Source of the DNA: Rotaria socialis
Taxonomy: Eukaryota; Rotifera; Eurotatoria; Philodinida; Philodinidae
Direction: 5' to 3'
NCBI GenBank assembly: GCA_905331475.1
Contig: CAJNYU010000373.1
Coordinates: 62,001 to 126,000 of the forward strand
DNA: 64,000 nucleotides
Shown: piece after piece, positions 1 to 11,677 of the stretch
Layout of the letters: each line of letters opens with the position of its first letter
Position numbering within the stretch: the stretch's first letter is position 1
Made by a program: the position numbers and the translations under genes
Notes under the pieces: generated by a model
Told to the model about the DNA's origin: nothing
The model's database searches: none
The model's input: only the letters and a program-made list of their open reading frames with translations

Positions 1-1634
1 GCATTTATAGTTATCAAGTAATCCAAACAAATGGACTATAGTCGAAGTTAAAAATTTTATCTCATAATTAATTGATGATGAAATCGCTGAAACTTTTTAT
101 AAATTCCAAATTAATGGCAACGCTTTACTACTAATTACAAAAGGATACTTAGGTGGTGACGTGGAGATTAATTTGGGCCAGTCAATATTTATATTAATTG
201 CAGTATTAAAGTTGGGTGAACGAACACAAGTTTGACTCTTAGTTCAATTGTGTTTTTTTGTAAAAACCTTTTGTGCTTTTGACAAATCTTATGTTTGTTA
301 GGTCATTTTTGGTAGAAGTATAAGATAATATATGATGAAAATAAATGTTTGCCTTTTGTAATGAGCTGAAGGCATCTAAAAATCTCTAAGATTTTATTTG
401 CTCATGAATTGAACAGCTATATTATTATTATTTAAATAGAAATGAATTGTTAGATCAATAGAAATTTTATATAACATTTTCTAGCCAAAACCGTGAATTG
501 AAAAAGTGATATAAATAAACCATTATGTATATTGAAAACTTATTGATCCAGAATACATTTACTCATGAATTATGATTTGATTTTGGTATAACTTCAGTTC
601 ATTATTATGCTCGATATCGTGTTTTCTAATTTAAATATCAGCTTCAGAGTCTAGAGAATTTTATTCAAATGATTAGATTTATTTTTCGATAGAAGATATT
701 GTGTTCGAAACTGACTAGGAAAGTACCATAGTGTAGAACAAATAATATGCATTTCAAATTAAAGGAAGAATGAGTCGCTTTTGAATAGCATCTGATAGAA
801 AATAGATAGTGAGACTCGGTTTTTGCCGTTTGAAAGGGACAACAAAACAACATCGAATCTTGAATATCAGATTTCTCTGAAAAGTTTTCTCAGGGACATT
901 TGCCAAGTTTTTTCTAAAAAAAAGTTTGTTTTTAACAAGTTGAAAGCATCAATTTTTCGTCAAGAACTTTGAAAAAGCTGAATTTTTTATGCAATCTCTA
1001 TCGAATACGCATACTAAATTGTCAACAACTTTTCACCTAACCACTAATTCACCTAAAAAATTTGACTTAAATCTGAATTAATCAATCACATTTCTTAATT
1101 CAGTGTATTTTTTCTACTGTGTTTGGCCCCTTATGGATATTATCCGTATGTGTAGGGCACGAGAGAAGGGGCACATTTCAACTACAATGAACTACTTTAA
1201 AATTACTGAGATGTACGGACTTTCAAGTAGCTCAAACCAACCTCGAGTACAAAGTACGTCGTTTCTTCATTGGAATATAGAGTAGATACGGGATAAGTAT
1301 CATATCGAGGTAGTCTGTTGAAAATGGTTAGTTAGCTCTTTATAAAACATCAACTGAAGGTTCTAATTACTACACTATGAAATAAACGAAATTCGATTCT
1401 GCACAGCAAATCTAAGAATTCGAATAGTCTCCGTACTATCTTGAGTTACAATATAGATCATAAAACATAATATCGCTCATAATAAGAAGTGAACTTATCT
1501 CAATATAGATAGCACTCTGTTGAAACCTTATTTTCTATTTATAATATTGACAATAAAGTTCGACCAGGGAAATATTATTCATTTAATAATTTATTTCTGT
1601 TCCACTAACAAAAAAATATCATATTAGATTAATA
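1..1634. other. Gene-free AT-rich stretch
   Basis: No reading frame here resembles a known protein and none shows convincing splice structure. The sequence is AT-rich with scattered short homopolymers. I see no repeat unit that I can delimit. Confidence 0.5.
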
Positions 1635-1874
1635 GGGGTGTGGGTGGGTGTGGGTATGGGTTCCATTCTTAGACATGATTTAATTCTCTTCTTTTATTTT
1701 ATTTTAATTTATTTTAAATTTAAATCAATTTAATTTGATTTGATTTGATCTTATAGTTTATTAATTTAAATTTAAAATTTACAAATTGTGACGTTTCGTA
1801 TCTCGATAAGATACTTCATCAGACATAAAAATTTTAGACAAATGACATATGTACANACCCACACCCACACCCTA
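1635..1874. repeat. TGTGGG telomere-type repeats in inverted orientation bounding a ~240-bp block
   Basis: Positions 1635-1660 read as TGTGGG-type repeats on the plus strand. Positions 1857-1874 read as the complementary ACCCACACCC type, so the two blocks point inward at each other. Between them lie an AT-rich stretch of TTTGAT/TTTAAT repeats (about 1680-1780) and a hammerhead-like motif. TGTGGG is the telomeric repeat described for bdelloid rotifers, and Athena/Terminon Penelope-like elements there are known to be joined to such repeats. The block is therefore inferred to be a remnant of a telomere-associated retroelement or a small element with TGTGGG-like ends. The N at 1856 touches the right block, so its length is uncertain. 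Confidence 0.6.
1788..1825 (-). ncRNA. Hammerhead-ribozyme-like motif (Penelope-type, short stem III)
   Basis: Read on the minus strand, 1822-1816 gives CTGATGA. A single A follows, then a 6-bp stem (GTATCT with AGATAC) closing a 5-nt loop, then GAAA at 1797-1794, then CGTC. These are the conserved hammerhead core boxes in the right order and spacing around stem II. The bases just outside (TGT before the core, ACA after CGTC) can pair as the start of stem I. Stem III is only the self-complementary ACGT, the arrangement expected for ribozymes of Penelope-like elements that act as dimers. The additional A after CTGATGA departs from the classical core but, as I recall, occurs in that variant class. 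Activity is untested. Confidence 0.6.
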
Positions 1875-2949
1875 AGTCGCTTCCTACAACACAGCTTCGA
1901 CTGAAAGCGTCTGCGTGTAATTAACAGATACTAAAGGAGCATCGTGTGATTCATTCATACTGATACTTAACAACTCATACAAACGATGATAGTCATGAAT
2001 TGAAAATTATAGTCGATCTAATAGGTTTTTTATAAAAAAATCGATCCAAATTAGCGATAGGATCGCGTATTTATTTACGATGAGCGCCGTTATCGACCCG
2101 AATCAATCTCACTCCAGTCGTTTATCATAACTCCTGGTAATGTAAACTAATTCTACGATCGACCCCTGGTCTAACGCGAAATCCAGAGCCATTAATGATT
2201 ATCCAGGGCGCGATAAACTTGCTATATGCATACTATGTTGTTCGTCTATGTAACTCGAAAAAATCTAAAACGTCTTACACACGTGTTTACTCGGCCTGAC
2301 AAGACCGAAAGCATCATTAGAAAAACCAACAAACGCTTTTGCGAACACCAGAACCTTGCTTACACATAATATTAATTACTTCATATGCCACTAAATCGTT
2401 TTTGGATGTCGCTCAGAATCCTGTTTCATGAAGCAAATGTAAGTTTGAACCATCGAGAATGATTATCTCAACGATTCTCTACTACTTAGTGAATTTTTCG
2501 ATACGTCGAGGTTGAGCTGTGGAGTGATTTTCTGTTCATTATTATGCAACTAGATAACTCATTTTTTAGCTTTAGAATGTTACTAATTGATGAAAGAGTA
2601 AGTCGTGATGGCCCAGAATGATATGCAGATGGATTATCTATGAACTATTGATGACTTCGATGGGTGCAAAATGATGTGTGGAGCGATGTTTTCAAGAACT
2701 GTAATGGAACAAGATGACGCAGTAAACGTTTTTATAATTTGTTAAATGAATACGATGTATAGTAGAATGGTTCTGGATCATTCTAAGAGTGTGTATTGGT
2801 GAGCCAAGATGTTGTTTGTTCTGGGTTACAACTTTTCTCAGAGTTGTTGTTGTGGGGGTAAATGCTTGTTGGTGATCTGTTTGGTGGTGAGGATATGGAT
2901 TAGGTGCGATCATTCAGGCGGCATGATCGGGTCGGTTGCTATGCGTTTT
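1875..2949. other. Gene-free stretch
   Basis: No supported gene. A minus-strand frame of about 70 codons near 2692-2913 is rich in His, Thr and Pro and has no recognisable domain. The interval may contain decayed mobile-element sequence, but I cannot delimit any element. Confidence 0.4.
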
Positions 2950-3710
2950 CTTGAAGACTACAATTGATTCATCTTGTGATTGAAGGACGCTTGTATGAGA
3001 GATTCTTTATGAGGTCCTTGCCATCGGAATCTGATGGAACCCGGCCAAATATGTGGTGAAGTCCTTGTGAACCAGGTATTATCCGGTAGTCTGGGTCGAT
3101 CACTTTCGACAATGTTCGGTTGTATTTTCCAGCAGGAAGCGACCGGACCATTTTTCTTTGAATTCCGGCTCGGATTCCGGGAGCAGAGATTCCGGCGAAA
3201 TTCCTGTCGTATCCTGGCAGATTTGAGTGGGAAACATGTCGACTTCTGGAGGGATCCGGTGCTGGTTCCGATGGGTTCCGGTAGAATCCGGAGGCAGGAT
3301 CGACTGTCTTGAGATACTTCAAATGCACTCAAGATTTTTCGAATTAAAAATTTTTCGTGGATCCAGACTCCCAGGTCGAAAAGTCCGGCCTGGAAACGGC
3401 CGGTTCCGAGTAGTTCCGTTGATTTTGTGGAAGCAGTATTCCGGCTGGAAATTTTTCCGGTGATTTCCGATCAATTCCTGCCAAAAAGCACCTGGACGTG
3501 GCAGGAATTCGCCGGAAAAGTCCGGCCGTATTTTTGACCGGAATACTGCTTCCATGTTCCAGCGATTTCCAGTGTTTTCCTGCAGGATATGGTGACTTTC
3601 CAGCATATTCCCTGGAGCATCCTAAGGGATCGGTGACCGGAATGTTCGATATGGGTTCCTGCTTCGCATCGCATTTCGTATGCGAGTGAAACTCGAATAC
3701 CATCTAGTTT
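2950..3710. repeat. GC-rich island with internal inverted repeats
   Basis: This stretch is markedly richer in G and C than its surroundings and is dense in TTCCGG/CCGGAA words on both strands. It contains inverted repeats. The clearest is a 17-base run beginning TGGAAGCAG at about 3429-3446 that recurs as its complement at about 3538-3555. Several overlapping open frames on both strands are a by-product of the composition and show no protein domain. It abuts the truncated end of the hAT-like copy to its right. It is probably an unclassified foldback or MITE-type repeat; the exact ends are not clear. Confidence 0.45.
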
Positions 3711-3734
3711 CAATGGCTTTCAAATTTTTTGAGG

Positions 3735-5005
3735 AGAAAAGATCATTAAGTCAGATCATAGTCATGGTAAAAAGTTTAGTTGTGCTCGAAAATCTATATT
3801 GAGCATATTATATAACACTAAAAGTCAGTCAATGGAGAAAACAGTAAATGTATATGTTGTAAATGATGACAATTGTCACTTGTATTAGTATTAAATAAGA
3901 AAATACCATTGATACGAGGGCAGCTTTTGCACTGATTTGCTTGTTCGCCGTGCCGTAATTATCATTTAATATATGTATTATCTGTTCCGTATCCGATATC
4001 GTGAACGAAAAAGCTCTAGCTTTAGCTGTGTAACTTCCTATGTCGTTCATTTTTCATCAAAACCAACGGTAACCGGGGGTTCTTAATAAAACCGGCGGTT
4101 TGAGCGGTTTCACCCTTTATTAATCGATTTTTTTAAATTTTGCGCATAAATTAACATTTTCAGTATTGAAAAACTCGATTGCAGCTCAAAAATATGATTA
4201 TTTTTATATCACATTCAATTATACTATATGGCGCGACTAATTTTTCTATTGGTTAAGTAATACAATAAATAGCTATTCTTTTATGGCGGCATCTTTAATA
4301 AGAACCAAACTCAAAAACTAAGCAAATTTGGTTGATGTGGCTTGCACCGGCGGCTTCAGCTCGCTTAAAATTAATAGAGCCAGCGATTTTGAGTAACATC
4401 TATCAATTTTGTAAGAATTAAAAGATTTTCATTCATTATTATGTTTAAAAAAATCTAGCTGCAGAACTGCGGTTAACCGTCGGTTTTTGAGCGGTCCGAG
4501 CGACATGGGCTATATTCATAGGCCAACGTAATAGATATGTGAAAATAGTGTCATTCGACCGAGAGAGAAGTAGAAAAATCAAGTCATTTACTTATATGAG
4601 ATTTATGTAACTAAAAGTTGATAAAGTTCACTAAATATCCAATTGCTTTTTTCGCGATTGATTAAACCCAAGTTCAACTTGGTATGTTAAACACAGTATT
4701 CCGATTCATTGGTTTATCTTATAAGATTGTTTTACTATCTGACTAAATCCATGAATGAAATTCTTTTTTCTTCAAAAACGTTGAAAACTATTGAAAAAAC
4801 TTCTATATAATATTATCAGCTAGTTGAGTATACAATATCTTATGCTGTTTCAAAATGCGGCAAAACTCAAGTTTCACTTGAATATAGACAAAGGAAGTGA
4901 TGGATGAGGAAATGATTCATTTAGCTAATAGTTATTTTCGAACGTAGAAAACCAGTATTTACTGGACCACTAGACCAGTACAATACTGGTACTGGTGCAT
5001 CCCTA
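3735..5005 (-). mobile_element. Truncated hAT-like non-autonomous element carrying a nested insertion
   Basis: Read in reverse complement, this stretch matches the intact element at 42505-43671. The end at 5005 begins TAGGGATGCACCAGTA, followed by the same subterminal sequence. The interior around 3840-4040 matches about 43020-43440. Matching stops near 3735, just where the second terminal inverted repeat should begin, so that end is lost; the GC-rich island lies next to it. About 4045-4510 is absent from the other copy and is rich in ACCG/CGGT words, so it is inferred to be a second element inserted into this one. No transposase frame is present. Confidence 0.6.
4045..4510. mobile_element. 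Insertion nested in the hAT-like copy, ACCG/CGGT-rich ends
   Basis: The flanking sequence on each side corresponds to contiguous sequence in the copy at 42505-43671, with the junction near 43005. This segment is therefore an addition. Both margins carry clustered ACCG, CGGTT and GAGCGG words in inverted arrangement, reminiscent of subterminal repeats of some hAT elements. The middle is AT-rich and non-coding. Exact ends and a target duplication could not be fixed. Confidence 0.35.
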
Positions 5006-5356
5006 CCACACACCCCTTTTTTTAAATCATTATGTTCATGAAGTATTATTATTGTTCAGTGACGTTTTGTCTATAAAATTAATGTATATAGTTCTTACTT
5101 CATTCGAATTCGTGAGAAATAGAAAAACAATAACATTTCTGAAAAACTATTTTTATTGACACTTCCAATCCAAGTATTAAATCTGAGTTGAAAAACTTGA
5201 TGAATGAAAATCTTCAAGGACACTGTTTCTTACAATTAAAAAATCATTGTAAGCATTATTATGCACGTCACAGTCATGAAGATATTTAAATAGAAAAATG
5301 TTTATTTAGAAAGTATCTCTTTTCAGAAGTTAAGGTTGCTGTTAGATAGGCAAAAT
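5006..5356. other. Intergenic sequence 3' of the GPCR gene
   Basis: AT-rich, with no supported frame. It probably contains the 3' untranslated region of the minus-strand GPCR gene. Confidence 0.4.
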
Positions 5357-6328
5357 TCACGCTATTTGAATGTTCGTTGGTGGCGTAATTCGACGACGGA
5401 TTAGCAACATTGATTTAACATTTTTTCGAAAGATTGGTGAAGCAATCCAATAAACATAGAATGGTAGAGCAAAAGTAAGATCACCAACGACCAAACATAT
5501 GTCATTGGCCAAATTATCTTGTGCATAATGTAATGAAAATGTCGATGATGTGCTTGTTAATATGGTATATAGTTGAAATATGGCATTCGGGAAACTTGTA
5601 AAAACAAGGACAATAATTTGTGCAATAAGCATTCGAGTAATTTGATCGTATAAACGACCACCTGCGCGCACATATATTGCTTGTTGTACACCTAAATTTC
5701 GCCAAGTCAATGCACTGAAAATCGATAAAATACTGAATGGTAGTATGCTGTAGAAAAATAAACTGTAATACGATGCAAATTTTGCGAAGATTACATCGGC
5801 AATAAAACATGACTGTGCTGTTGTTGTATAAAATACGGTAAATGGCGAGAGAACGACGAGCCAAAAGATAGCAGCAATCAAAATAGTCCAACGAGCTCGG
5901 TTTAAAGTAGTAAATCGTTGAAGATGTACGTTGACACATGAAACTAAATAGCGATCCACAGAAGCAAAGCATACAGAGGTCAGTGCGAATGTAGCGCTTA
6001 CGGTTCTCAAGTACCAACGTGCCTTACACAGAAATGCTGAATAGCCAAGAAAATCATAGTATTGGAAACCTTGAATGACGCGGGGTAATAAGCCAAAAAT
6101 CAATACAGACTCATTGCCAAAGAACGATGCTAGTAAAAACATTGAACTTGCTAATGTTTTTAGACTTTCCAGACGAATAAACAATATAATATTGGCTAAA
6201 TTTCCAAATGTTCCAATAATGAAAATAATAAGACCAGATGACATAAAAAGAGCTTGAGATGCCCTCGTAAGTTTAATGATTTCTTCCAAGTTGCTACTGA
6301 CGTTCATTGCTGTGCTACGTCTATACAA
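5357..6328 (-). CDS. Rhodopsin-like seven-transmembrane receptor (orphan GPCR)
   Basis: A single intronless frame of 323 residues with seven hydrophobic segments. Class A landmarks are present: a Gly-Asn pair in helix 1 (residues 42-43), a Cys before helix 3 (101) with a partner Cys in the second extracellular loop (174), and an intact Asp-Arg-Tyr at the end of helix 3 (125-127). Helix 6 lacks the usual CWxP and has a lone Pro; helix 7 lacks NPxxY and instead shows ALPFYVYW followed by SPIF. An N-terminal NVS sequon (residue 9) fits an extracellular amino end. The ligand cannot be told. Such divergent orphan receptors are typical of lineage-expanded invertebrate families, and the G-protein-coupling role is inferred from the fold. 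The second Met (residue 8) is an alternative start. Confidence 0.85.
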   Translation of the reverse strand: MYRRSTAMNVSSNLEEIIKLTRASQALFMSSGLIIFIIGTFGNLANIILFIRLESLKTLASSMFLLASFFGNESVLIFGLLPRVIQGFQYYDFLGYSAFLCKARWYLRTVSATFALTSVCFASVDRYLVSCVNVHLQRFTTLNRARWTILIAAIFWLVVLSPFTVFYTTTAQSCFIADVIFAKFASYYSLFFYSILPFSILSIFSALTWRNLGVQQAIYVRAGGRLYDQITRMLIAQIIVLVFTSFPNAIFQLYTILTSTSSTFSLHYAQDNLANDICLVVGDLTFALPFYVYWIASPIFRKNVKSMLLIRRRITPPTNIQIA

Positions 6329-7870
6329 GTAAACGTGTCTTCTGTTAAATTCAGTTAGGAGAATGATAGCAAAGGGAATATATTCTTCAATGGTATGTCT
6401 TCAACTTTCTCGGAAAATATTAGCATGCGTCATGCAAACACGTACTAATTATATATCTCTCTCTGTCTCTCTAGATAATAATCTGATGCAGGCTTTGTTC
6501 AACTAAACAATTTTTCTTAATCTATGGATGTAATTTTCCATCATTAGCATGCATTAGATAATAATGTACATAATTTAATAATCGGAGCCATTAGGAACGA
6601 ATCATTTCATAGTAGGCAACACATAAACAGGAAAACTAACATACATGTAATTTTTCACTATTTAAGATCACACTATTTGACTCAATTTACATCATCGAGT
6701 AAATATGATTCATCATAAAATAGATTTCCTTATTCGCTCGCTTTTAACACGAAAAAAATCATACGGTTTAACCAATAAGTGATGGATGTGAGTGTAGAAA
6801 TGACCCATATCCACACTTTTAGCAACGGAATTCAGTCATTAGATGATCCTTTATTCTCTTAGTTGAGCCTCACCATGTGAACAATCCTACTTGATTAGTT
6901 TCATTTTTTTCTCCTTTTTCATCATTTGGTTATGTCCGTAATGATGGTTAAATTTATCCGACACACAGAAGATATTTTTGTTTGTTGTTCTGCTCTTGAT
7001 TGTACTAATACTTTAACTATTTTTTAGCAGAGAAACAGAGAAAACTACTTTAAATAATTTTTTATTTAGCCCGACAGTTGTCAGAGATATTACAGAAGTA
7101 ACACGAAGAAAACAAATTCTTTTTTTTTCTTCATTGTTCCAACTATTGCTTGTGTGCTTTTTACAATCAAAATGTATTTAGAAAACTAAATTCATATTGT
7201 TTTCTTTGTTTACTCACTGTGTTAGTTATGGTGTATAAATTATCGTGCATCATATTATAGTAAAGTGAATAGATTGATTTTGTTTGGTATCGTTTTGTTC
7301 CATTAATCTAGTCGATAATATTCTGTGTATTATGATAAAAATCGAATCATTTAGCTTAGCTTATATATTTTCATGATTTATGACTACTGTATTTATGCAG
7401 TGGCTCACAAGCAGAATGCCGTTAGTTATATTGATTAAGCAATGACAACAAGGATAATCTCATTTTTAGTATCATCAACACTATAAATAGTTAGATGAGT
7501 TCATCGAAAAGCTGTAGCTCTCAGTGGTGAATGTCAGTCGAGAAAAAAATAATGGGTATGCATATTTCACGGGGCTTGCTGCACAATTGTGAAGAATGTG
7601 GGCGAAAGAAAGTGAATATTCTTTGTAGTTTTTGTTATCGACTATAACAACACGTACACCCACACCCTTCTTCGCACATCTAGCAGCAACGTCCAGGAGA
7701 CAACTTACACTGTTTTTTTTTTTATTATACTTGATTCAGACTTTTATCGTATGATTTTTCGGTTATTTCATTTAATTTATATCAATTGCTTAAAAATGAT
7801 TTTCTGTCTATAAAATTGTCTTAGGAGTTTTGTAGCAATTAATATCAATTCATTTTCATTGTCGTTTTTA
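6329..7870. other. Intergenic sequence, one short TGTGGG-type run
   Basis: No gene is supported between the GPCR start and the transporter stop. A short ACACCCACACCC run at about 7655-7667 is the complement of the TGTGGG repeat; it has no inverted partner nearby. The rest is AT-rich with no clear structure. Confidence 0.45.
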
Positions 7871-8653
7871 CTACGCTGGTTCTAAAAGTTTTTCAGCGTC
7901 CGTGGCTGGTCGATGTCTTATTGCAAATAAAGGCCATTTAAAAAACCAATTGCTCTTGTTAAGTAATTGTGAAAAACCTGAATACCAAGCCAATGATGCA
8001 GTAAGAATACCGAATGCTCCAGAGGCTCGTTGTAAATTCTGATGGCCTAGTAGAAATTTACTGCTAGTAAGAAGAATAAAAGTGATAAGGAGACAAAAGA
8101 AAAGAGTACTTGTCACTAAATTGGTACGCAGAGAGGAAAGAAACATTAACGCAGTAAAAATTGTCCATCCAAGAAAGAAAACTCCAAATGCATTGCTGAG
8201 AACCTCTGGATCTTTGTATCCAACTAGAAAATTGAAAGCTGCAACATCAAGTGATGCGAAACTAAGCCAAAATGCTCCATAAGAGCAAAATGTAAGAGCT
8301 CCAAAATTATTTCCTTCACGATATTCGAGATAGCCACCTAAGATCTGAACTACTCCACCATAGAACAAAGCAGCACCCATAACGACGCCCATAGACGCAC
8401 CAACTGGCACTGTAGCACCGGCCAGGTACATTGATACAACAAATGTTGTTAATGCAAATGCACATAAACCAAGCGGCGACGCATTGAGACCATAAAACAT
8501 AGGAGCAGACTTTGCATGTTCTTCTGATGAATAAGCTCGCACCAATTGTTGAAATTTAATGAAATTTTCATATTCTGTTAGTTGGTAACTATTGATAGTG
8601 TTCCTCTTTCGTTTCTTGTTCATCATTATTAGATCAATCAATAAGGGTCTCAA
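7871..8653 (-). CDS. GPR1/FUN34/YaaH (AceTr) family acetate/succinate transporter
   Basis: An intronless frame of 260 residues with about six membrane-spanning helices after a charged cytoplasmic N-terminus of about 50 residues. Family signatures are visible: NASPLGL (57-63), the counterpart of the NPAPLGL pore motif with Pro replaced by Ser, then a FYGG stretch (97-100), and a GNNFGALTFCSYGAFWLS block (114-131) typical of YaaH/SatP and fungal Ady2/Ato proteins. Members move acetate or succinate with protons across membranes and assemble as hexamers. The family is found in bacteria, archaea, fungi and some protists and is normally absent from animals, so acquisition by horizontal transfer is inferred. 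It is flanked by ordinary eukaryotic sequence. Met10 or Met11 could be the true start. Confidence 0.85.
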   Translation of the reverse strand: MRPLLIDLIMMNKKRKRNTINSYQLTEYENFIKFQQLVRAYSSEEHAKSAPMFYGLNASPLGLCAFALTTFVVSMYLAGATVPVGASMGVVMGAALFYGGVVQILGGYLEYREGNNFGALTFCSYGAFWLSFASLDVAAFNFLVGYKDPEVLSNAFGVFFLGWTIFTALMFLSSLRTNLVTSTLFFCLLITFILLTSSKFLLGHQNLQRASGAFGILTASLAWYSGFSQLLNKSNWFFKWPLFAIRHRPATDAEKLLEPA

Positions 8654-11600
8654 ATTTTCGTTGAAATCGACTGTTTGAGTTTAATATTTGACACAGTGAA
8701 AATAAAATAGTGATAATAACAATCTAATAATTGTAACAGATAAAAATCAAAATACTGTAATTCTTATTTAGTACGTCTCTAGAGACATGTAATCAGGTAA
8801 TTATACCTTCATTTATAATAGTACTAGTTAAATAAAATAATACATGGCAATTCTTTCATAGGAGAATTATTCACCCTTAGTCGTCACTCGATTATATTTC
8901 ATATGTCCTCACATTCGATCGTTGGAAAAAAAGACAACTATTGCATTGCTAATTAGAACTCTTGCATGCTCTAGAAAATGCCAATGATAAATAAGAAAAC
9001 TATCAAAAGTTATTCTCTGCATCGAAAGGATGACGTCGTATGTCAAATCCAAGCCTAGTCTAGTTGAGCTAGACGAACATGAGAACTGTGATTCAATCCC
9101 ATGATATTAAGGTTTATGTGTTCAATTTCTCATGGTGAATTAAACTAAAATATTATCCGAAAATAAAATGATACCTCGCTTGATTTTGTCAATTTTACTA
9201 GATGTCATTTAACTCATAGGTCCAAGAGAAAAGAATTTTATATTAAGATACATAGCAAGATATGCTAGAGTATTTCAGTGCACATAATCTCTTCAGTCTC
9301 TTTAGATTACACTATTTTGTTTTTAGTATCTTTGCTGTTTCGTATTTGTTGAGATCAAGATGACGAGCAAAAAGAATATAGACTGATACTGTACGTGAAG
9401 ACGCATTGAGTGTTATATTTTTAGGTACTCAAGATATTCGGGCGGAGGATTTTCAACCATTGAAATGTTTACAGCTTGTCACTTACTAAAGACGAACTAA
9501 AGGCAATAAAAGGGTTAAAGTTACTAAAAGGATAACTTGGGAGATCTAAAAGTAAAACGATATAAATTTTATTCTTCGTGAACCTCTCTGTAACGTGAAA
9601 GGGCTCTATGATGCTTCCTACCAGAGGTGTCCACAGGGCAGGGCAGAGCTATATCTTCATGTCCTGTAAATTCTGCATAGACCTACTTTAGTTCGAAAAT
9701 AATAGCAATTTTATTTTTCTCGGTAGCGTGAAAGAAACTAAAAAATTCAGATGGCGTTATTAAATAGTAAAATAGGTAGTTATATTTATGTCTGCATGAT
9801 GACCAATCAAATTTGTAAGAAAACAAAAGGAAATAATAAAGGAATCATAATAGTGATAATAGTGCACATATATTTAAAATATAATTGTAATAGTTGCTCA
9901 TGTTCTGATTATTTCAATAAAACTATGTCTTGCTATCATCGTCGATAGATTCATGAGCTAATATTTCATCTATCCCTCCTGGCGATGAAAATGACGTTTC
10001 TATTCTCTCTTCGTTAAATATATCTACTGATGGATCACCAGTGATGATGCAATATCATCATATACACTTTTTCAATTAGGCTAGTTTATTATTTGTTGAT
10101 CATTTATCGATTTGCTGAACTATTTTTCGAATAAAAGAGATTACTTAAACTTGAATTAAAACATGAACAAAATTCTTCTTAATTAGCAGGGCAGGGCAAT
10201 AAAATTGACTCTGGTCACATCTGATTCCTACCTCTTGTACCATTTGTTATACATTTATTCCTTTTATATTCACGACTCCTCTTTTACCAAAAAACCAGTT
10301 GAATGAATACAAAAAAAAGCAACAAACCTGTATTCTCTTTTCTATTATCTACCGTCATTTATCCATCCAAGCGAATAATATTAAATGAACAAAAGAACAA
10401 TTCCAATCCAACGTAATAATGTTATATCAGAATAGAGATAGTATTTTTTAGTCATGACACAAATCTTGTGACATAACAACTGAATTTAGAATAAAATCCG
10501 GCATCCAGTACAATAAAAATAAGAAGAATAGCAGAGATGAATAGGCGAATTGAGGTAGAAAATACCAAGAAAATATGAGAATAAGCGCGTTGCTTCACGT
10601 AAACGATCATTTCACACGGGATGACCCAATATGAAAAAGTGCACTTTTCGATTGACAATAAAAATATTACCGAATGCAACAAAAACGAACAATAGTACAG
10701 AGGAGAAGGTTACTCATAACAGCGAATACGGAATATAGCATATGAAAAAATGCGTTTTCCTCAGTAAATCACCAATTTAAACCCTACTAGTGCATTTATT
10801 TCAACATGAACTTAATTTTAAAGAAAAATTGAAACCAACATATTAAAATGAACAAAAAATCTAGCGATTAAGAGGAACATTGTATCTTGATTTACAATAA
10901 TACATTTCTCATGATTGGTATGTAATGGTGTTTCAGTGAGAACTATTGCTAAGCAATTTTCTTTTTTGTTTATTTTTCTAACATATTTTAGTCGTTCGCT
11001 TTTAAACATTTTTCATGTGAAGGTGAATCAGATGAAGACGCCCGACAGGATTCAATTGTATTCGATTTGTTTGATGATAACTAAAAAGAAATAAAAAGAA
11101 AGTATTATCAGTAAATCTAGGTTTGACCAATCATAAGGCGAAAATTTTGAAATATGTTTTTCATTGTACTTCCACACCCTCAAGAAATTATCTATTTTTC
11201 TTAAATTTGTTTTATCCATCGGTAAGTTCGTTTCATTCGACTGAACAACAGCAGATACTCATAATAGTCGTTTACCTGTATAAAACAATGAATTTATGTT
11301 TTGTTGGACAGGTCTACGACGTTGAAATTTTAATCTGTTCCTCTCAGCGCGACAGTGCCGTCCAAATACACCGCAAGCAATCATGAGAAAAATTCCTAAT
11401 GGAGTTTGTACAGGCTTTGGTAATGAATCAACAAATGAATCGCTTGAGGAATATCTCAAAGAATTTATACATCCCAATAAAAATAGAATAGATTTTAAAT
11501 TTAAATTGTATTTTATATCTTTTTTTTTTATTCGCTTTCACCAGTTTTACATTTAAAGTGAGATATAAAACCCATAATAAGATGAATATTGACTTTTTGA

Positions 11601-11677
11601 ATATTATTTAAATATTTCCAAGATCTTTTTTTTATAATTACTAACGAATAATCATAACGTGCTAGATAACGGACGAC
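8654..11677. other. Intergenic stretch without supported genes
   Basis: About 3 kb of AT-rich sequence. Two GGGCAGGGCA-like words occur near 9637 and 10190 but do not define an element. A minus-strand frame at 11259-11477 begins Met-Gly-Cys and has one short hydrophobic segment, but it is too short and isolated to call a gene. Nothing else stands out. Confidence 0.4.

Noticed and set aside
2958..3713. Six overlapping frames of 63-124 codons on both strands
   Set aside because: They arise from the GC-rich repeat composition; none has a domain and they overlap each other.
11259..11477. Minus-strand frame beginning Met-Gly-Cys with a short hydrophobic stretch
   Set aside because: Possible acylation signal, but only 72 codons with no homology I recognise and no supporting splice structure.
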